Source of the DNA: Peronospora farinosa
Taxonomy: Eukaryota; Oomycota; Peronosporomycetes; Peronosporales; Peronosporaceae
NCBI GenBank assembly: GCA_947646735.1
Contig: CANTFK010000633.1
Span: 186,001-250,000 of the forward strand
Length of the DNA stretch: 64,000 bases
Direction of reading: 5' to 3'
Numbering within the stretch: position 1 is the stretch's first letter; every line of letters starts with the position of its first letter. This document shows positions 52,041-64,000 of the stretch, in pieces. A program made the translations under genes and the position numbers. The notes under the pieces were generated by a model. It was given only the letters and a program-made list of their open reading frames with translations. It ran no database searches and was not told where the DNA came from.

Positions 52041-55000
52041 ATGGGAAACATGATGAGTATGGGGGGCGGTGGCCGTACGGGGACAGACGATGCGAGTGCC
52101 ATGGACACCTACGTCTCTCGTCTTTCAGATGCCGAGATTAAGCGCTACATGGACGGGTATCGCCGCATATGCCGTGTGGAAAATAGCGGCTCTTCATCCA
52201 ATCCGCCGTCATCTTCTTTACACCGCGAAAGCAGCAGAAACGTAACGGCAGAAATTGAAACGACCAACGGACCTCTATTAGGAAAGAAACTGTTCCGCAA
52301 TAAAGTACTTGGTGCCTTTACAATGATCCCACACTCGCTGTCCGACCGTCTCTTTGACGTGCTGGATACTGAGCGTTCGGGAGAGCTTAGTCCCGTGAAC
52401 GTACTGCGTGGTCTAGCTTGGCTCAAGCATGGCACTTTTGAGGAGAAAGTACAGCTGTTATTTATTATTTATGATCTGGAAGGGGCCGGTGAGATGTCGC
52501 GCGAGGTGTTGGACAGGTTTATGGACGTTATTTACGGCCGTTTGCGGTCTCGACATAGCGACACCGTCAAGTTCTTGGACAGAATTTTTGATGGTCGATT
52601 GAAGGTGAATTTTTACGAATTTCGACAGATTGTACAGCAAAAAGATAAACGAGGAGACGCGCTGTTAGTCAAATGGCTGGATGTATTAGCTGCAAAGGTT
52701 GGCATTGAAGATGACCCGCGAATTCTAGAACTAGAGAAAACCTATAACCCGATTGTGATACGTCGGCGAATTGCACAGGCGACGTTGTTTTCGTTGACAG
52801 AAGTCACAGCGTTGGAAAGACAGTTCCAAAAAATGTTTGATCCGAATGGAAGAGCGAGTACGCGAATATTGAGGTCTCAGTTTGTAGAGGTGCTGAGCGC
52901 CAAAGGACTCTTTCCAAAAGAGTTACTTGAGAGGTTTTGCGCTTGTACAGCCATCCAGGATTTAGTGCTTTTCGAAGAGTTTTGTCAGTTTTTATCGGAT
53001 TTCTGTCGAGGTGTTTCGATCCACGAGAAGGTGCATCACCTTTTTCATATTTATAGTGATCGGAGCACAACGATGAGGGTGGACTTCGATGCTATGAAGG
53101 ATCTTATCCGTGTGGGGATAAAGTGTAATACAAGTCATACAAACGTTCAGGTAGAAGAAGAACGACAAATCGAAGAGGTGACCGTAACTCGCTGGTATTT
53201 TTACAGCTTGCGTGTGGAACTAACACGTTGCATGGCGAGATGCAGGTTTCAGCGACGCAGACTGCGGAGGCAGGATGGGACGAAGAAGCATTTGCTGAGT
53301 GGGCATCCAGGGCTGTTGCTGTACGGAGGCTGCTTCGTCAGTTGGCGTTTGCAGCGTGCATTCTGCTTGGTCTAAAGCCTGAGTCTGCCTACCTTGAAAA
53401 GAGGACTGTCGAGTGGCACTGGCGAGAAGCTACCTGCGGTTTTGGTGTAGGGCAAGTGAGTTACTTTGTATTGAAGTGGCGTACAAACATTGCTAGTTGA
53501 CCCACGCAGATGCATGCTTTGTGCTGTTTGTCTGCTTAGACCTGGAACTTGTTGGGAGCTGAATGGTGGCGACAATGGTGCGACTACGTTAGCTTGGATC
53601 CACGAACTGGGAGTCCTTATGGATCACTACCTATACCCCAAATCCCAGCGGGGACTGTTGTAGAAGTGGCCAGGAACATTCGGGGCAATATTGCATTACG
53701 AGCCGCTAGCAACGGTGATATTAAAAGTAGTTGTCCACCTCGACCTGGTCCGATTATAAACTGGAGTCTTCTCATGCAAAGTGGGTCCCGGCGTCTAAGG
53801 CAGAAGCTGGTGTTGGCTCGGGATTTCTACGTAAGTGCTGTAAGCCTGCTTATGATATTGCAACCTTGTTTACCGACTAGTTCGTGCTTCCAGATCATTC
53901 CGTCGTCAGTTTATGCTGTTTTGTTTTCGTGGTACAGTGGAGGACCGGACTTGGTGCGTTCAGTCGTCGAGATTTCTACAAGCACAGAACCTGAGTTTCA
54001 GATCGAATTGTTTCCGTTAGTATTACGCGTTGCGCGTGTTGATTCTGCCAACGGCAGTGTGATTCGCTCTGGAGAAGAGATTTTGTTAAGCGAATTGAGC
54101 ACACCAGCTAGCCTACTGCATGCCACATGCCGTGCGCTACTTTTGGTGAAGTTGGTGGACAAAGCACGGCTGTGGTACTTTAACGACAAGTCACCAGAAC
54201 ATAAGATACGCTTGCGCGAAGAGTGTCCACTTGAGTTGAAGAAACTGACACAAGACAGCGTATTCTTGTTAGAAGTTCAAGATGACGATGGGTCGTGGCC
54301 ACTCTCTCAAATTGATGACCCCATCACTTCTTCGCCTTCCAATACTGGCGACCGCCAACGAATACAGGGAAGTGGCCAAGTAAGTGAAAGCGACGCGGAG
54401 GCTGCAACGCGAAAACAGCAGCGTGAGTATCGCCCGTCATTACGCACGTCTGACATTTGTTCTCGCGGCAACCTCGGGGAGGTTTTGGCGCAGCGTGGTA
54501 TGTAAACTTTTACACGATGGGTAATGAGTGCTGTATTTTTTACTTGCTGTTGTGAATGCAACTTATAGGTCCTGGAAGTGATGTCGGTTCTCCGACAATA
54601 GAAGTGGACCCCGTGCTCGCCTCGCCCGTTGTGAGAAGACGTTTTTCTAAGGACTCGTTTAATGGCCCTGGCTTGGTTGGTCTCGACAATCTTGGCAACA
54701 CCTGCTATATGAGCAGCGCGCTGCAGTGTTTAAGTCATACGCGACTATTAGTTGAATACTTCAGGAATGAGGCGTATCTTAAAGACATTAATCTGCGAAA
54801 TCGAGATGGAACTAATGGAAAGCTAACAGCAGCATTTGGCGAATTGCTTCGCGTTCTTTGGAGTTCTGGCCGCAAGCGTTTCGCCCCGAACGAATTTAAA
54901 AAGATGCTTGCTAAGTGCAGCCCGCAGTTTGCTGGATCAGACCAGCATGACTCGCAAGAACTTCTTGCGTGTTTGCTGAGCAGTCTTAGTGAAGATTTAA

Positions 55001-57342
55001 ATCGTGTGGTAAAGAAACCGTACACGGAGCAGCCGGATAGTGACGGGCGACCCGACGCTTTGGTGGCAGAAGAGTGGTGGCAGAATCATCAGAAACGTGA
55101 GTTTTCCGTGATCGTTGCGCTGTTTACAGGCCAGTATAAGAGCTTGTTGGAGTGCTCAATATGCCAGTATGAATCAGCACGATTCGAGCCGTTTACCTTC
55201 TTACAGTTATCACTGCCCGAGAGCAAATCGCGGTCAATTGTGCTGACTATAATCTTTCGAACGGATCACGTGCCATTACGATTTTCGGTGCGAGCGCGAA
55301 ATGACGATACGGTCCGACAGATAAAAGAGCAGATTGTTGCATTTTTGACGATGACAAAGAACGAAACTTTGGGCTTCGATTTTTTAAAGGATGAAGTTAA
55401 CAGCATAGATGAAGGCAACTGGACAAAAGTGGTGATTGCGCGGATTTCAGATTTACACTTTGTGGATTCGCTTTTAGATGATAAACTACCATTGACACAG
55501 ATTCACGAGAAGGACCAACTAGCCGCGTTTCAGCTTGATCGCGAGGAAGACTTGCTTCCTCTGCAGCTGGTTGCAGGTTCTTCGAATGCCACAAGTATCT
55601 CGGTAGTCAGTATGATGAACCAAGCAACAAGTGCCACGAGTTCAAGTAAAGAAGTTGCAATAGAGAAGATCTTTAAAAGTCAGGAGGGGGAGGAGGACGC
55701 TGAACTTGCTAGTGCAGTCTCGTTGAATGGAACTACTTCAGTCGATGCAAAAGAAGGTCAAAGTGCAGCCGTTAACGATCAATCTGTTGATGTGGTAGAC
55801 GTTCGTAGTGACAGTGACCCAGATGATGAAAATGAAGTGCTGCTGCCATTAGGAGCATCGGTCTACGTTCGTAATGAAAAAACTAAGGATGTGGTTGCAG
55901 CGCGCGTAATTGGGAGCGATGTCAGCTCTGGCACAATTAATGTCGCATATCCCTCAGGCAGCCGAAGGTATCATATTCCATTATCGAAAGTTATTGAACA
56001 TGGTCAAAGCGATGCTTTCATTTTCCTTGTGCATCGCCGCGTAGAGCGGTCGACTGACAGCTTTACAAACGCGCACATTACGCGACTTTTCGGTGCACCA
56101 CTAGTCATTCGCGTCTCTCTTCGTGTTACAACGGCTTACGACTTTTATTTACTCGTTTGGAACCGATTGCGGCGGATTTTTAACTGGCGACAGCCTCCAC
56201 TTGCGTCTGATTTTGCAGGAGAAAAGCACGGTCGCAAGCGACTTCAGGCGGATGCCTCGTCATTAGCTCTCGGTGAACATCTCCCTTTGACAAAGTTTGG
56301 ATTTTGCTTGCGGTTTGTCACGTCACATGGAATTGGATGTTCTCGCTGTGAGTGGATCGATGGGTGTTTGGGATGCGTGCTTATGCCGTCTTCACAGACG
56401 GTTGTCCCACTCGCGGCCGAAGAAACAGTGGCGATCGATTGGGACATCCGTACCCTTAAAGAAGAGTACGACCCAATTCAAGCAAGCAAAATAGACTGTG
56501 ATGCATCTGTGCAACAGCATCAGCGACAGGACAACCAGCCTCTCAACCTGGCACATTGTATGGAGATGTTTACAGCTAAGGAAACCATTCCCGAAGCTTA
56601 CTGTGGTCACTGTAAGACGTTGCGTCCCGCTACAAAGAAGATGGATTTGTGGCGTCTTCCACCGTTGCTTGTGATTCATCTTAAGCGCTTTTGCTTTACG
56701 CAAGTATCACGGCGCAAGTTGCAACACCTCGTGGACTTTCCGCTAAGAGGCTTACAGTTTGGCGAGTTTGTTGCCCGGAAGCGTGAGCCACACGGCCGAC
56801 TTGCTGGTCTGGAATATTGGTTGTTTTTGGGTGGTAAACTGAAGACAGGGCCAACAAGTGAGCAATCTGAATCTCCACATGTTGTTGGCTCAAAACAGGC
56901 AAGACCAGGATCCCCACGTCGGGTGTCGTCATCGGCATTGGATGCTCCTGCCGCAGGAACTGCAGCAGTCCGCGGTGACGATGGATTTCTCTACGATTTG
57001 TATGCTGTTGTCAATCACGTAGGTGTGCTAGGAGGAGGACACTACTTTGCGTACGTGCTAAGCGATCATGATGGGAAGTGGAAATGCTTTAATGACCATC
57101 AGTGCAAAGACATTGACGAGAAAGAGGTGGTGTCCTCGATGGCGTACATATTATTTTATCGCCGGCGGGACACCACCCACATGTCGATTGAACATCTTTT
57201 TCCACCTCTATCAGTGGATACAACTGGAAATGGAGCGATCACTGACAACGTGTCTGATGAAAATAAAAAGACACAGGTGGAGGAGCTGTTGGAGCAATCG
57301 CTGGCTGCTTCAGGTAACGGGAGTAATTGCATTATTAGCTGA
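52041..57342 (+). CDS. EF-hand and DUSP-containing ubiquitin-specific protease (USP32-like)
   Basis: Five exons: 52041-53150, 53207-53455, 53540-53830, 53894-54497 and 54569-57342, phases 0,0,0,1, giving ~1675 residues. MGNMMSMGGG offers an N-myristoylation glycine. Exon 1 holds degenerate EF-hand pairs (FDVLDTERSGELSPVNVL, LLFIIYDLEGAGEMSREVLD). Exons 3-4 hold a DUSP domain (LLGAEWWRQWCDYVSLDP ... GPIINWSLL ... FYIIPSSVYAVLF). Exon 5 holds the split USP core: Cys box GLDNLGNTCYMSSALQCL with C797, zinc-ribbon Cys pairs (CSICQYES, YCGHCKTLRP), LPPLLVIHLKRFCF, and the His box GVLGGGHYFAYVLSDHDG near the end. Intron 3 (63 nt) has no in-frame stop. This architecture matches human USP32, a membrane-linked deubiquitinase. 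Catalytic residues are all present. Confidence 0.92.
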
Positions 57343-57572
57343 TACAACATGATGAAATATTGGCAAACGACTTGCGCCTGTATCAAATAAAAAAGTGTTG
57401 AGATGTGGCTGGTGCGATTCTGTGCACTCAATGGTTAATGCCTTGTCGCGCTCCCGCATCAAGATGTCTATAGAAAGACGCCTTCACCGTATTCCGTCAG
57501 TCGCGAACAGACTGTTTTTCTTACAGCTTCTGACACCTCGTCTCGTCCCAAGCTCGTCAGAGTCTCTCCGCT

Positions 57573-58925
57573 TTGTCCCGTTTGCCCACTATCCGTTTTG
57601 CTATGGAGTATGTCTCTTCCTCTGACAATCCAAACAACTATGATTGTTTACCTCCTGAGGTTTTGCAACGAGATCATGAAACGAAACCGTCTCGCGCTTT
57701 AGCAGAGGTACAAGGTGACAGCGTCTGGGTGTCGAGGGGGGAAGAAAGTGATAATGCTGGAACTGAAAGCAGCCAACGCTCGCGCAAAAAGCAAAGGGTC
57801 GAGACAAACGAGTATGGAGCGCTAATCGATAAGTTACGACAGGAAGTTGCCGAGGTAAAGGAACGGCTGAGTTTGACGAGCAGCAGTCATTCTAAAAATG
57901 CGGCTTACGAGCTCGGAAAAAAATGCATTGAGGCGAAACAAACCGCATCTAATATGAAGAGGAAGCTGGCGGAACATTCCCACTGGTTACAGCGAGTTAG
58001 CAGCTTAATGGAAACAGCACCACTTCTTGATTTTGCGCCTGATGCGTATGGTGAACAGTCTGAACAGGCGCCAAAAGATTCTAACTTGCAACAAAGTCTG
58101 GAGGTCCTTGACGAGTGGAGAAAAGATGCGACAAGTAAGCCGCGCCCTCGCTTTCTCTTGAATGAGCGCCTGCATGCTGCGCTTAATGTTACCCAAGACA
58201 ACGCATCACGACTGTTGCTTGATGCAACAAACAATTTGCAATCTTTTCAGTTATCATTGGAATTCGAGTCGCATGGATGGAAAATTGCAACGGGAGTTCT
58301 CATGACCGACAACATTAGCTTTAGTTGCCATCGTGTGCTTCCTTCTGGCATGAATAGTAAGGCTAAAGATGTCGCTATGGCATTTTGGAACTTTGTTGAG
58401 CACGATGAAATTTTCCGAACGTTCGTGCCACTTGTACAAGACTCGATTATCACTCATCAGGAGACGGATTGCTCGCTGTCATGTCGAGTATTACAACTCT
58501 CACCAGAGATGAATCAGCAGGCAGTGGCAACTGTTGAGTCGATCAGTTCGACCCTAGACAAGAATGGACAAGAGACCTCGTGGCAGATCTCCATGGAAGC
58601 AGTGCATGATCACTACCTATGCACTTTCGTGGCAGACGCAGTCGGCGATTTGGTCATACCGAAGACAGCCCCATCTGTCAAGCTTGACCTCGGACTTCAA
58701 ATGAGCAAACTTAACATGCACAATAAGGTTATTATAGGTGCACGGGTGACTACAACGGAAGAGGGTGTCGACATTTTGATTGTCAGCGCGGCGCGGTTTG
58801 ACCTCCCATGCTATCGAGATCCAGCATTTGATTTGCTCCAGCACTTAGTGTCACACTTGCCTGTGTACGAAGATCTACATTTAACACCGCTCAACAGTAA
58901 TCAAGCGCCTGACGTACTTACGTAA
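57573..58925 (+). CDS. Oomycete bZIP-like/M96-type protein with START-like C-terminal domain
   Basis: 450-residue single exon, with an alternative start at residue 11 (57603, MEYVSSSD). The N-terminal third is polar, with a basic patch RSRKKQRVETNEY followed by a heptad-like coiled coil (LIDKLRQEVAEVKERLS, YELGKKCIEAKQTA). The C-terminal ~230 residues form an alpha/beta domain (SLEFESHGWKIATGVLMTDN, VAMAFWNFVEHDEIFRTFVP) similar to the large oomycete-specific family often annotated as M96 mating-specific or START-like. Basic patch plus coil suggests a transcription-factor relative, but no canonical bZIP N-x7-R is clear. The stop lies 86 bases from the convergent carrier gene. Confidence 0.7.
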   Translation: MSRLPTIRFAMEYVSSSDNPNNYDCLPPEVLQRDHETKPSRALAEVQGDSVWVSRGEESDNAGTESSQRSRKKQRVETNEYGALIDKLRQEVAEVKERLSLTSSSHSKNAAYELGKKCIEAKQTASNMKRKLAEHSHWLQRVSSLMETAPLLDFAPDAYGEQSEQAPKDSNLQQSLEVLDEWRKDATSKPRPRFLLNERLHAALNVTQDNASRLLLDATNNLQSFQLSLEFESHGWKIATGVLMTDNISFSCHRVLPSGMNSKAKDVAMAFWNFVEHDEIFRTFVPLVQDSIITHQETDCSLSCRVLQLSPEMNQQAVATVESISSTLDKNGQETSWQISMEAVHDHYLCTFVADAVGDLVIPKTAPSVKLDLGLQMSKLNMHNKVIIGARVTTTEEGVDILIVSAARFDLPCYRDPAFDLLQHLVSHLPVYEDLHLTPLNSNQAPDVLT

Positions 58926-59011
58926 GTCAGTCCATGGTATATGTGTTGTTTGTCTTTTATTGCCTCATTTGCTTTCTAGCTTGTTCTTACTCAACATGGT
59001 TGTATGCACAT

Positions 59012-62000
59012 CTAATCCGTCTCCGACCTGCATTTCACTTTTCGGATTCTCAACTCAGAAGTTTCTTCGGAGACCTCTTCTTCGTCTTCCAAAAATACAG
59101 CAGGGGCACTGAAAGTTGTTGGAGAAAGAAGAGGTGCAATCATTGTCTTCGTTAATTCGGCCAATCTTTGTGAGAGCCACGCCAAAAGAACATGCATGAT
59201 GTCATGATGAAACATACTCAAGTCGACAAGTTCTTTGGCAGTGATCTCGAAAAGCGTACATCGGCCAACCGCTGTATATATGCCCTGTGCAGTTACGGTG
59301 GGTACAAATGCCTAGACGAACAACATCGAACAACGTAAAGTTAATGTGATACCAATACTTACATGGTATCGGCAAGTACACAGGTTACCTCTTCTCCAAA
59401 ACAGTCGCCATCATGGAGCTTAATCGAAGTTGGTGCTGGGACTGCATTTGGTTCACTTTGGAAATTCGTAATCTCCATTGTACCATTGATGATAACATAC
59501 ACACACTCCACCTTCGTGCCACTAGAATAGAGCACGTCGCTGTGATCAAGTACCACAACTCGAGATATCTGAGCCACCAGCGACACCTTGTCGTCATCGA
59601 GGTTTCTCATCAAGTGAGATGCTTTCAAGTGAATGGACTTCTCGAATGTTGTATAGTCGGCAGGATCTGAGAGCGCGTGCAGCCCTTTCGACGCTAGCGT
59701 CCCGGAGCTCGAACTCCGTCCCATTGGTTGTATGTTGCTCAAACTGTGACGTCTGCCGCTCATCCCTGGCAACGATAATGGTATCACACGATGGGTACTT
59801 CGTGATCGGCCTACGTTGTAGAGGAATGATTTTGCCGCGCGATCAACTGAAAGCGCCGCCTTGATGTTGCTCGTCAGAAACTCCGTTATCTGGATCATTG
59901 GGTCTATGTTGCTGTACAATCGCGCGGCCTTCGCGGTCAATGAAGCCCTTTGATCGCGACGAGGAAGACTTCCAGATTGAGCAATGGAGCGAAGTGGCTT
60001 GAAGAAAATCAAAACAACATCAGTAACAACATTGCTATACAGCTATCGTCAATCCGCACCTCATAATATAGCAGTCGAAGAGAAGATGCCACCGCATTCA
60101 GTACACCTCTGGACACTTGCGGTGTTTCCTTTATCAAGGCGTCGAGATGTCCACGCGATATACTGAGCAGGATGCAGTCTTCCAGCGCAGTTGCAGAGGA
60201 GATGTGAGTTCCAGCATGAAGAGAGTGCTGCAATATAGCAGCTTGTCCAACACATGTACCAAAACCTAGCTCTGCTAGAATCCTTTGCTTCTTGTGAAGT
60301 TGGACAGTACCTGCAGCAACGACATACATAGCTGAAGCTGCATCGACCACAAACAAGAATTATATAAGCACACTCCTAATGACAAGGTGAGAATGCACAC
60401 TCCTTTACCGATATCGCCTTCGATCGCAAATGTTTCTCCGAATTTCACAGTAATCGGAACAAAATGGTGTGAAATCGCTCGCAGAATATTCGTTGCACAC
60501 ACGTTCTCGAACAGCGACGATACGCGAAGGCAATTTGCAATCTGCAATGAAGATGAATTGTCAGCAGGGACAAGTTATCCTCATCATTACAGGGCTTTCC
60601 ATGTACCGCAATTCGGGAAAGCAGTGGGGACTCGCAATCTTCCAGAACGGTGACAGACTTATACGGGAGAACTTCGGGACGGCTAGAAAGGTTTAGCAAG
60701 CAGAATTTAGTATCAAAGCACTCGATTAGCAAAACATGCTGTGACGCAACTACTCATACCAGTGGTAGGTTTCAATCAACAGCTCCTTGGTTAGCTCGTG
60801 GTTGAGTAAACTCGGTATGATTTCATCCTCAAACATTAATTTCGTTGCATCGTTAAGGTGTTCAGCATGATCCGCAGCGATATGAAGGAAATAATGAAGA
60901 GCAAGAGCTGACAGCTCTAGTTCCGTTTCCTGGTGCTTCATGACATCCAGTAAAATGTCGACTCCGTCTTTTCCATCGAATAACTCGACAACGTTCTCTG
61001 TCATCTGAAACAAAACACCATATCAGCATTATTTACGAGTAAAAGCGTAAACGTCTATGAAAAACCTTTGATGCTGCTTTCGTTGTAGACAGTTTTGGGA
61101 ATAGCAGCGGCAGCACCAGTCCTTTGTAGGACGAAGGAAGCAAATTCTCCAGCACCTCCTACACAAACCAATGTGTTAAGCAAGTACATGATGTCAACTC
61201 GCATAACAATACCTGAATTGCGGAATGCACTTGCACCAGATCAGATTTCAAACCCTCCAGAATCACCGCAACATCAAACTCCTCCGGGAATCCTGTCGAA
61301 AGCAGTTTAAGCAGCAGCCGAAGCGTGTCCTTCAGGCTATGTTCCACATGCTGTAGCAGCAGAGGGGACGTTTCCTCAATGTTTGTAACTGTGCGCGGGC
61401 AAATCTGGAAGAAGAGTTCGAGAACATGACGCATTTCGTGCGCCTCACGGAGCTTGATACTAAGCGCGTGGTGAATTGGATCCATCAAGTGTGAAAACGA
61501 ATTCATCGTCTTTTCGTCTGTCGATCTAATCTACACAATTCAAACACATTCACAGCATGATCATTACACGCCAAAGTTACTAAGAACAGCAGCCATTTTG
61601 CTTACTAGCGATAGCAGTGCATCCACAACCAGCTCTTCCATGATCACATCTTTCCCAAAGAGATGATGTAACACGTCCGTGTTGCATACTTCGTCTTCCG
61701 ATGATTTTGATGCCACCAGTAACGTATCAACCAAGTGCAACAGGAAATCCAGTTTGTCTTCGAACGGAAAATCACCAACGTCGAGCACTTTGAGCACACC
61801 TGTCAGTCCATCTCTCTTGTTATGGATCTGGTCTGAAGCTAACGCATAATTGTTGATGGTGTGGGTAGTATGATGGAGAATCTCTTCCGTGTATTGGCAA
61901 AGCGGTCTCCACAGGGCAGCCGGCTCAAACCTTTTCAACGCTGCTACAATATGAGAGCGTATCATTGAATTTGAAAGGTGCTTCATTAGTGCCGGAATAA

Positions 62001-64000
62001 GCATTCTGGAGTGACGAGAGCTGTTTGAACAACACTCAACGGCTGCTTGGACAATTTGCGTCGACGAATGGTGAAGTAAGTACACCAAAAAACCATCACC
62101 CAGCAGCTCTGGGAGCTCTTTGCCGACAATCTTCAAGCCGACCACTCGTGCCTCCAGAACCTAGCAACATGAGCATAATTGTAAGCTATCACGACGCGAA
62201 ATCATCAGTCAAAGTGAGACCCACCTTTTCTTCGTGAAGCAATCGCTGAAGAATAACATTTGCTTCTTCATCCATCCAGTCCGATAGACGCAGTAACGCC
62301 ACCGCAGAACACACGACGACATATTTGTCCTCGTTGCCACTACAAAGTAGCTTATGAAGCACCTCTGAGCACTGACCCACGTTCATATCGAACTTTTCGT
62401 AGCCGCATGCCAAAATCGCCTTAAGTCGTAGTTGGGGTGGCACCGCAACAGATTTGTCCTGTACGAGCATCATAAGGTCCATCGTATTGAAAATGCCGGT
62501 AGGTAATGTGCTTGCGTCTGGGAGTAAATATGATTCTTGTGCATGGAGCACGAATTCTCGCTTTGCTGCCGTATGAAGATTCAACAGGCGCAGTTTCGTA
62601 TGCATCGGTGTCAGCGGTAGCCCGTCTTGATTTTTCTTGTAAAACAGCGCTCGAAGTTCCTGCGGGAAAGAATGAAAAAATCAACACAATACGCACCATA
62701 AAAGCCCCATTGCGACTTACCTGAGAAAAAAAGCCAATATGAACGTGGGATAACGAGCTCAAAGCAAAGTTGGCTTGGTTTTGCGCTCCGTTCACCAACG
62801 TTTCCTTCACTAGCCGAATCTGCGTCCATTGCAAGCGTACGGCAATTCAGTATAGCACCCATAATAGTTTAGCGCTTCAGGTTGTACCTGGTCCGGTGTA
62901 AAGTCAACCAGAGGCGATGTCAAATTTAGATATCCCTGTCGTAACGATGCGTAGAACTCTGAGGCATACGACTTCCTGGCTGCCAGTGCGTCAATGACCC
63001 ACGCTGTAGACGCTGCAATCATTATCACGCTATAACGCACAAAAAAGCGGTGAATCACTCTCGTACTGCCAACAACATGACTTTTTCTACAAAACGTCTC
63101 ACCTTGAAAAGGACGCCCCTATACACTGGACTACTAAACGCGCTGTCAGAAACATTGAGAGCACCGCTCCAAAAATCCGAGACACCGAACGGAACGGGCC
63201 ACACACAAAGTTCTGGAAACGGCCTCGCTCATTCTCATTAAAAGGCAGCCACAACAATTGTCTTGCTGGATTAAAAATTGCCTGTGATACTGCGTTATAA
63301 AATGCTCGCGTGACAATCAACGTATAGACAGACTATTCCCATCAACATGATACACATCAGTATTTCCATTTCAGTCAGTAATAAAACTCTGCATAAAAAT
63401 TCAGCTACTTACACTCGACATGTAGGTCGAAGTTCCAAACAAGAAAATGGCCACTGGAAGCATCGCGATGCCATACATGACTCCAAAATGTGAGAAAAGG
63501 GGTCCCGAGAAAAGTTGCAGTGGGATCATCAAAAAACTTTGTAATCCATTAATCATTGACAATGAGACCTGCGCTTCTTTCTCTGGTTGCAAAGAAACCA
63601 CCGACAGCGTCGTATTATCCACAAGCACTCGCATTACCGTTGCCAATATGTCGAAAAAGCAAATATGTTTCAGGTACGTTCTAGCCTGAATTTCTCTGAT
63701 AATAGTCATCAATGACAAGGAATCTGCAGTATTTTTACATTGATCCTGGCTTCTCTGCTTTCTTGTTATTGAGTCTGGACTAATTGAGCTTGTCGGTACA
63801 AAATATTCGGTCGATAGCAGTAAAATTCCAGCCATGAAAAATAACATTCCAGCCGAAATGACTAAATTATACTCAGTCGGGACTTGTCGAATTTGAAGAA
63901 TTGGTAAAATTACAAAACTTGCCAATAAACTGCCAAAAGTTGATCCAAACGTAATAATCCCAAAAAACTTTTTTGAGTCCGAGACATTAAAGGCTTTCGC
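59012..64000 (-). CDS. Nucleotide-transporter-like carrier fused to HEAT repeats and two cyclic-nucleotide-binding-like domains (5' end outside window)
   Basis: Fourteen exons in the window, all phase-compatible: 63413-64000, 63103-63332, 62888-63029, 62721-62819, 62225-62659, 61570-62160, 61213-61530, 61066-61158, 60760-61004, 60607-60682, 60419-60541 region (exact 60409-60541), 60060-60337, 59389-59997, 59012-59311, giving ~1378 residues. Order: (1) carrier C-terminal half, MFS/NTT-like TMs (KKFFGIITFGSTFGSLLASF, SVYTLIVTRAFYNAVSQAIF, VIMIAASTAWVIDALAARK). (2) A long helical solenoid of HEAT/ARM type (AAVECCSNSSRHSRMLIPAL, AVALLRLSDWMDEEANVILQ). (3) CNBD 1 (EGDIGASAMYVVAAGTVQLH). (4) CNBD 2 (YVIINGTMEITN, HDGDCFGEEAFVP). 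NTT-carrier/HEAT/CNBD fusions are known from bacteria. The carrier call is inferred from layout and TM pattern. Donors GTGTAATG and GTTTTTC are weak. Confidence 0.72.

Noticed and set aside
59359..59388. Donor GTAAGT at 59366 as the end of the CNBD 2 exon
   Set aside because: It looks like the better donor but leaves phase 2, which does not fit the next exon; the GTAACC donor just after GEE keeps the frame and restores the CNBD motif.

Overview
This window reads as nuclear DNA of a plant-associated oomycete (Peronosporales: Phytophthora or a downy mildew). The genes are eukaryotic and compact, with introns of about 45-85 nt. Several families point to oomycetes: a START-plus-FYVE-like protein, a secreted AA17-type LPMO (mature N-terminal His), an M96-like regulator, and chromodomain Gypsy elements. 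The exact species cannot be read from the sequence.

Layout. 1-9.6 kb: an m-AAA protease N-terminus (partial, minus), RPS2, a small membrane protein of unknown function, a membrane-anchored coiled-coil protein and a two-domain nucleotidyl-cyclase-like protein. 10.26-12.17 kb: a 5'-truncated LINE flanked by an 18-bp target-site duplication. 12.6-18.5 kb: a peroxisomal-type carrier, two tandem alkaline ceramidases and a TPR protein. 19-37.9 kb: a nest of decayed Gypsy retrotransposons holding a solo LTR with a 5-bp TSD, a deleted chromodomain element, a GATC-rich tandem array, a 5.2-kb palindrome with about 1.67-kb nearly identical arms, and a long element that lacks its 5' LTR. 38-64 kb: gene-dense again, with a signal-peptide-peptidase-like protease, the START/FYVE-like protein, two tandem EamA/DMT transporters, the AA17-type LPMO, a PPR protein, an EF-hand/DUSP ubiquitin protease, the M96-like protein, and a large gene running off the right edge that joins an NTT-like carrier, HEAT-type repeats and two cyclic-nucleotide-binding-like domains.

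Exon structures were worked out by hand from splice signals, phase agreement and paralogue comparison. They are predictions without transcript support. The strongest are the 14-exon carrier/HEAT/CNBD gene, the 5-exon ubiquitin protease and the two transporters, whose exon 2 and exon 3 lengths agree exactly. The genes do not form one pathway. The shared themes are membrane and lipid handling (ceramidases, carrier, START protein, DMT transporters, SPPL) and, less certainly, cyclic-nucleotide-type domains that have lost key residues (the cyclase-like protein and the CNBDs).
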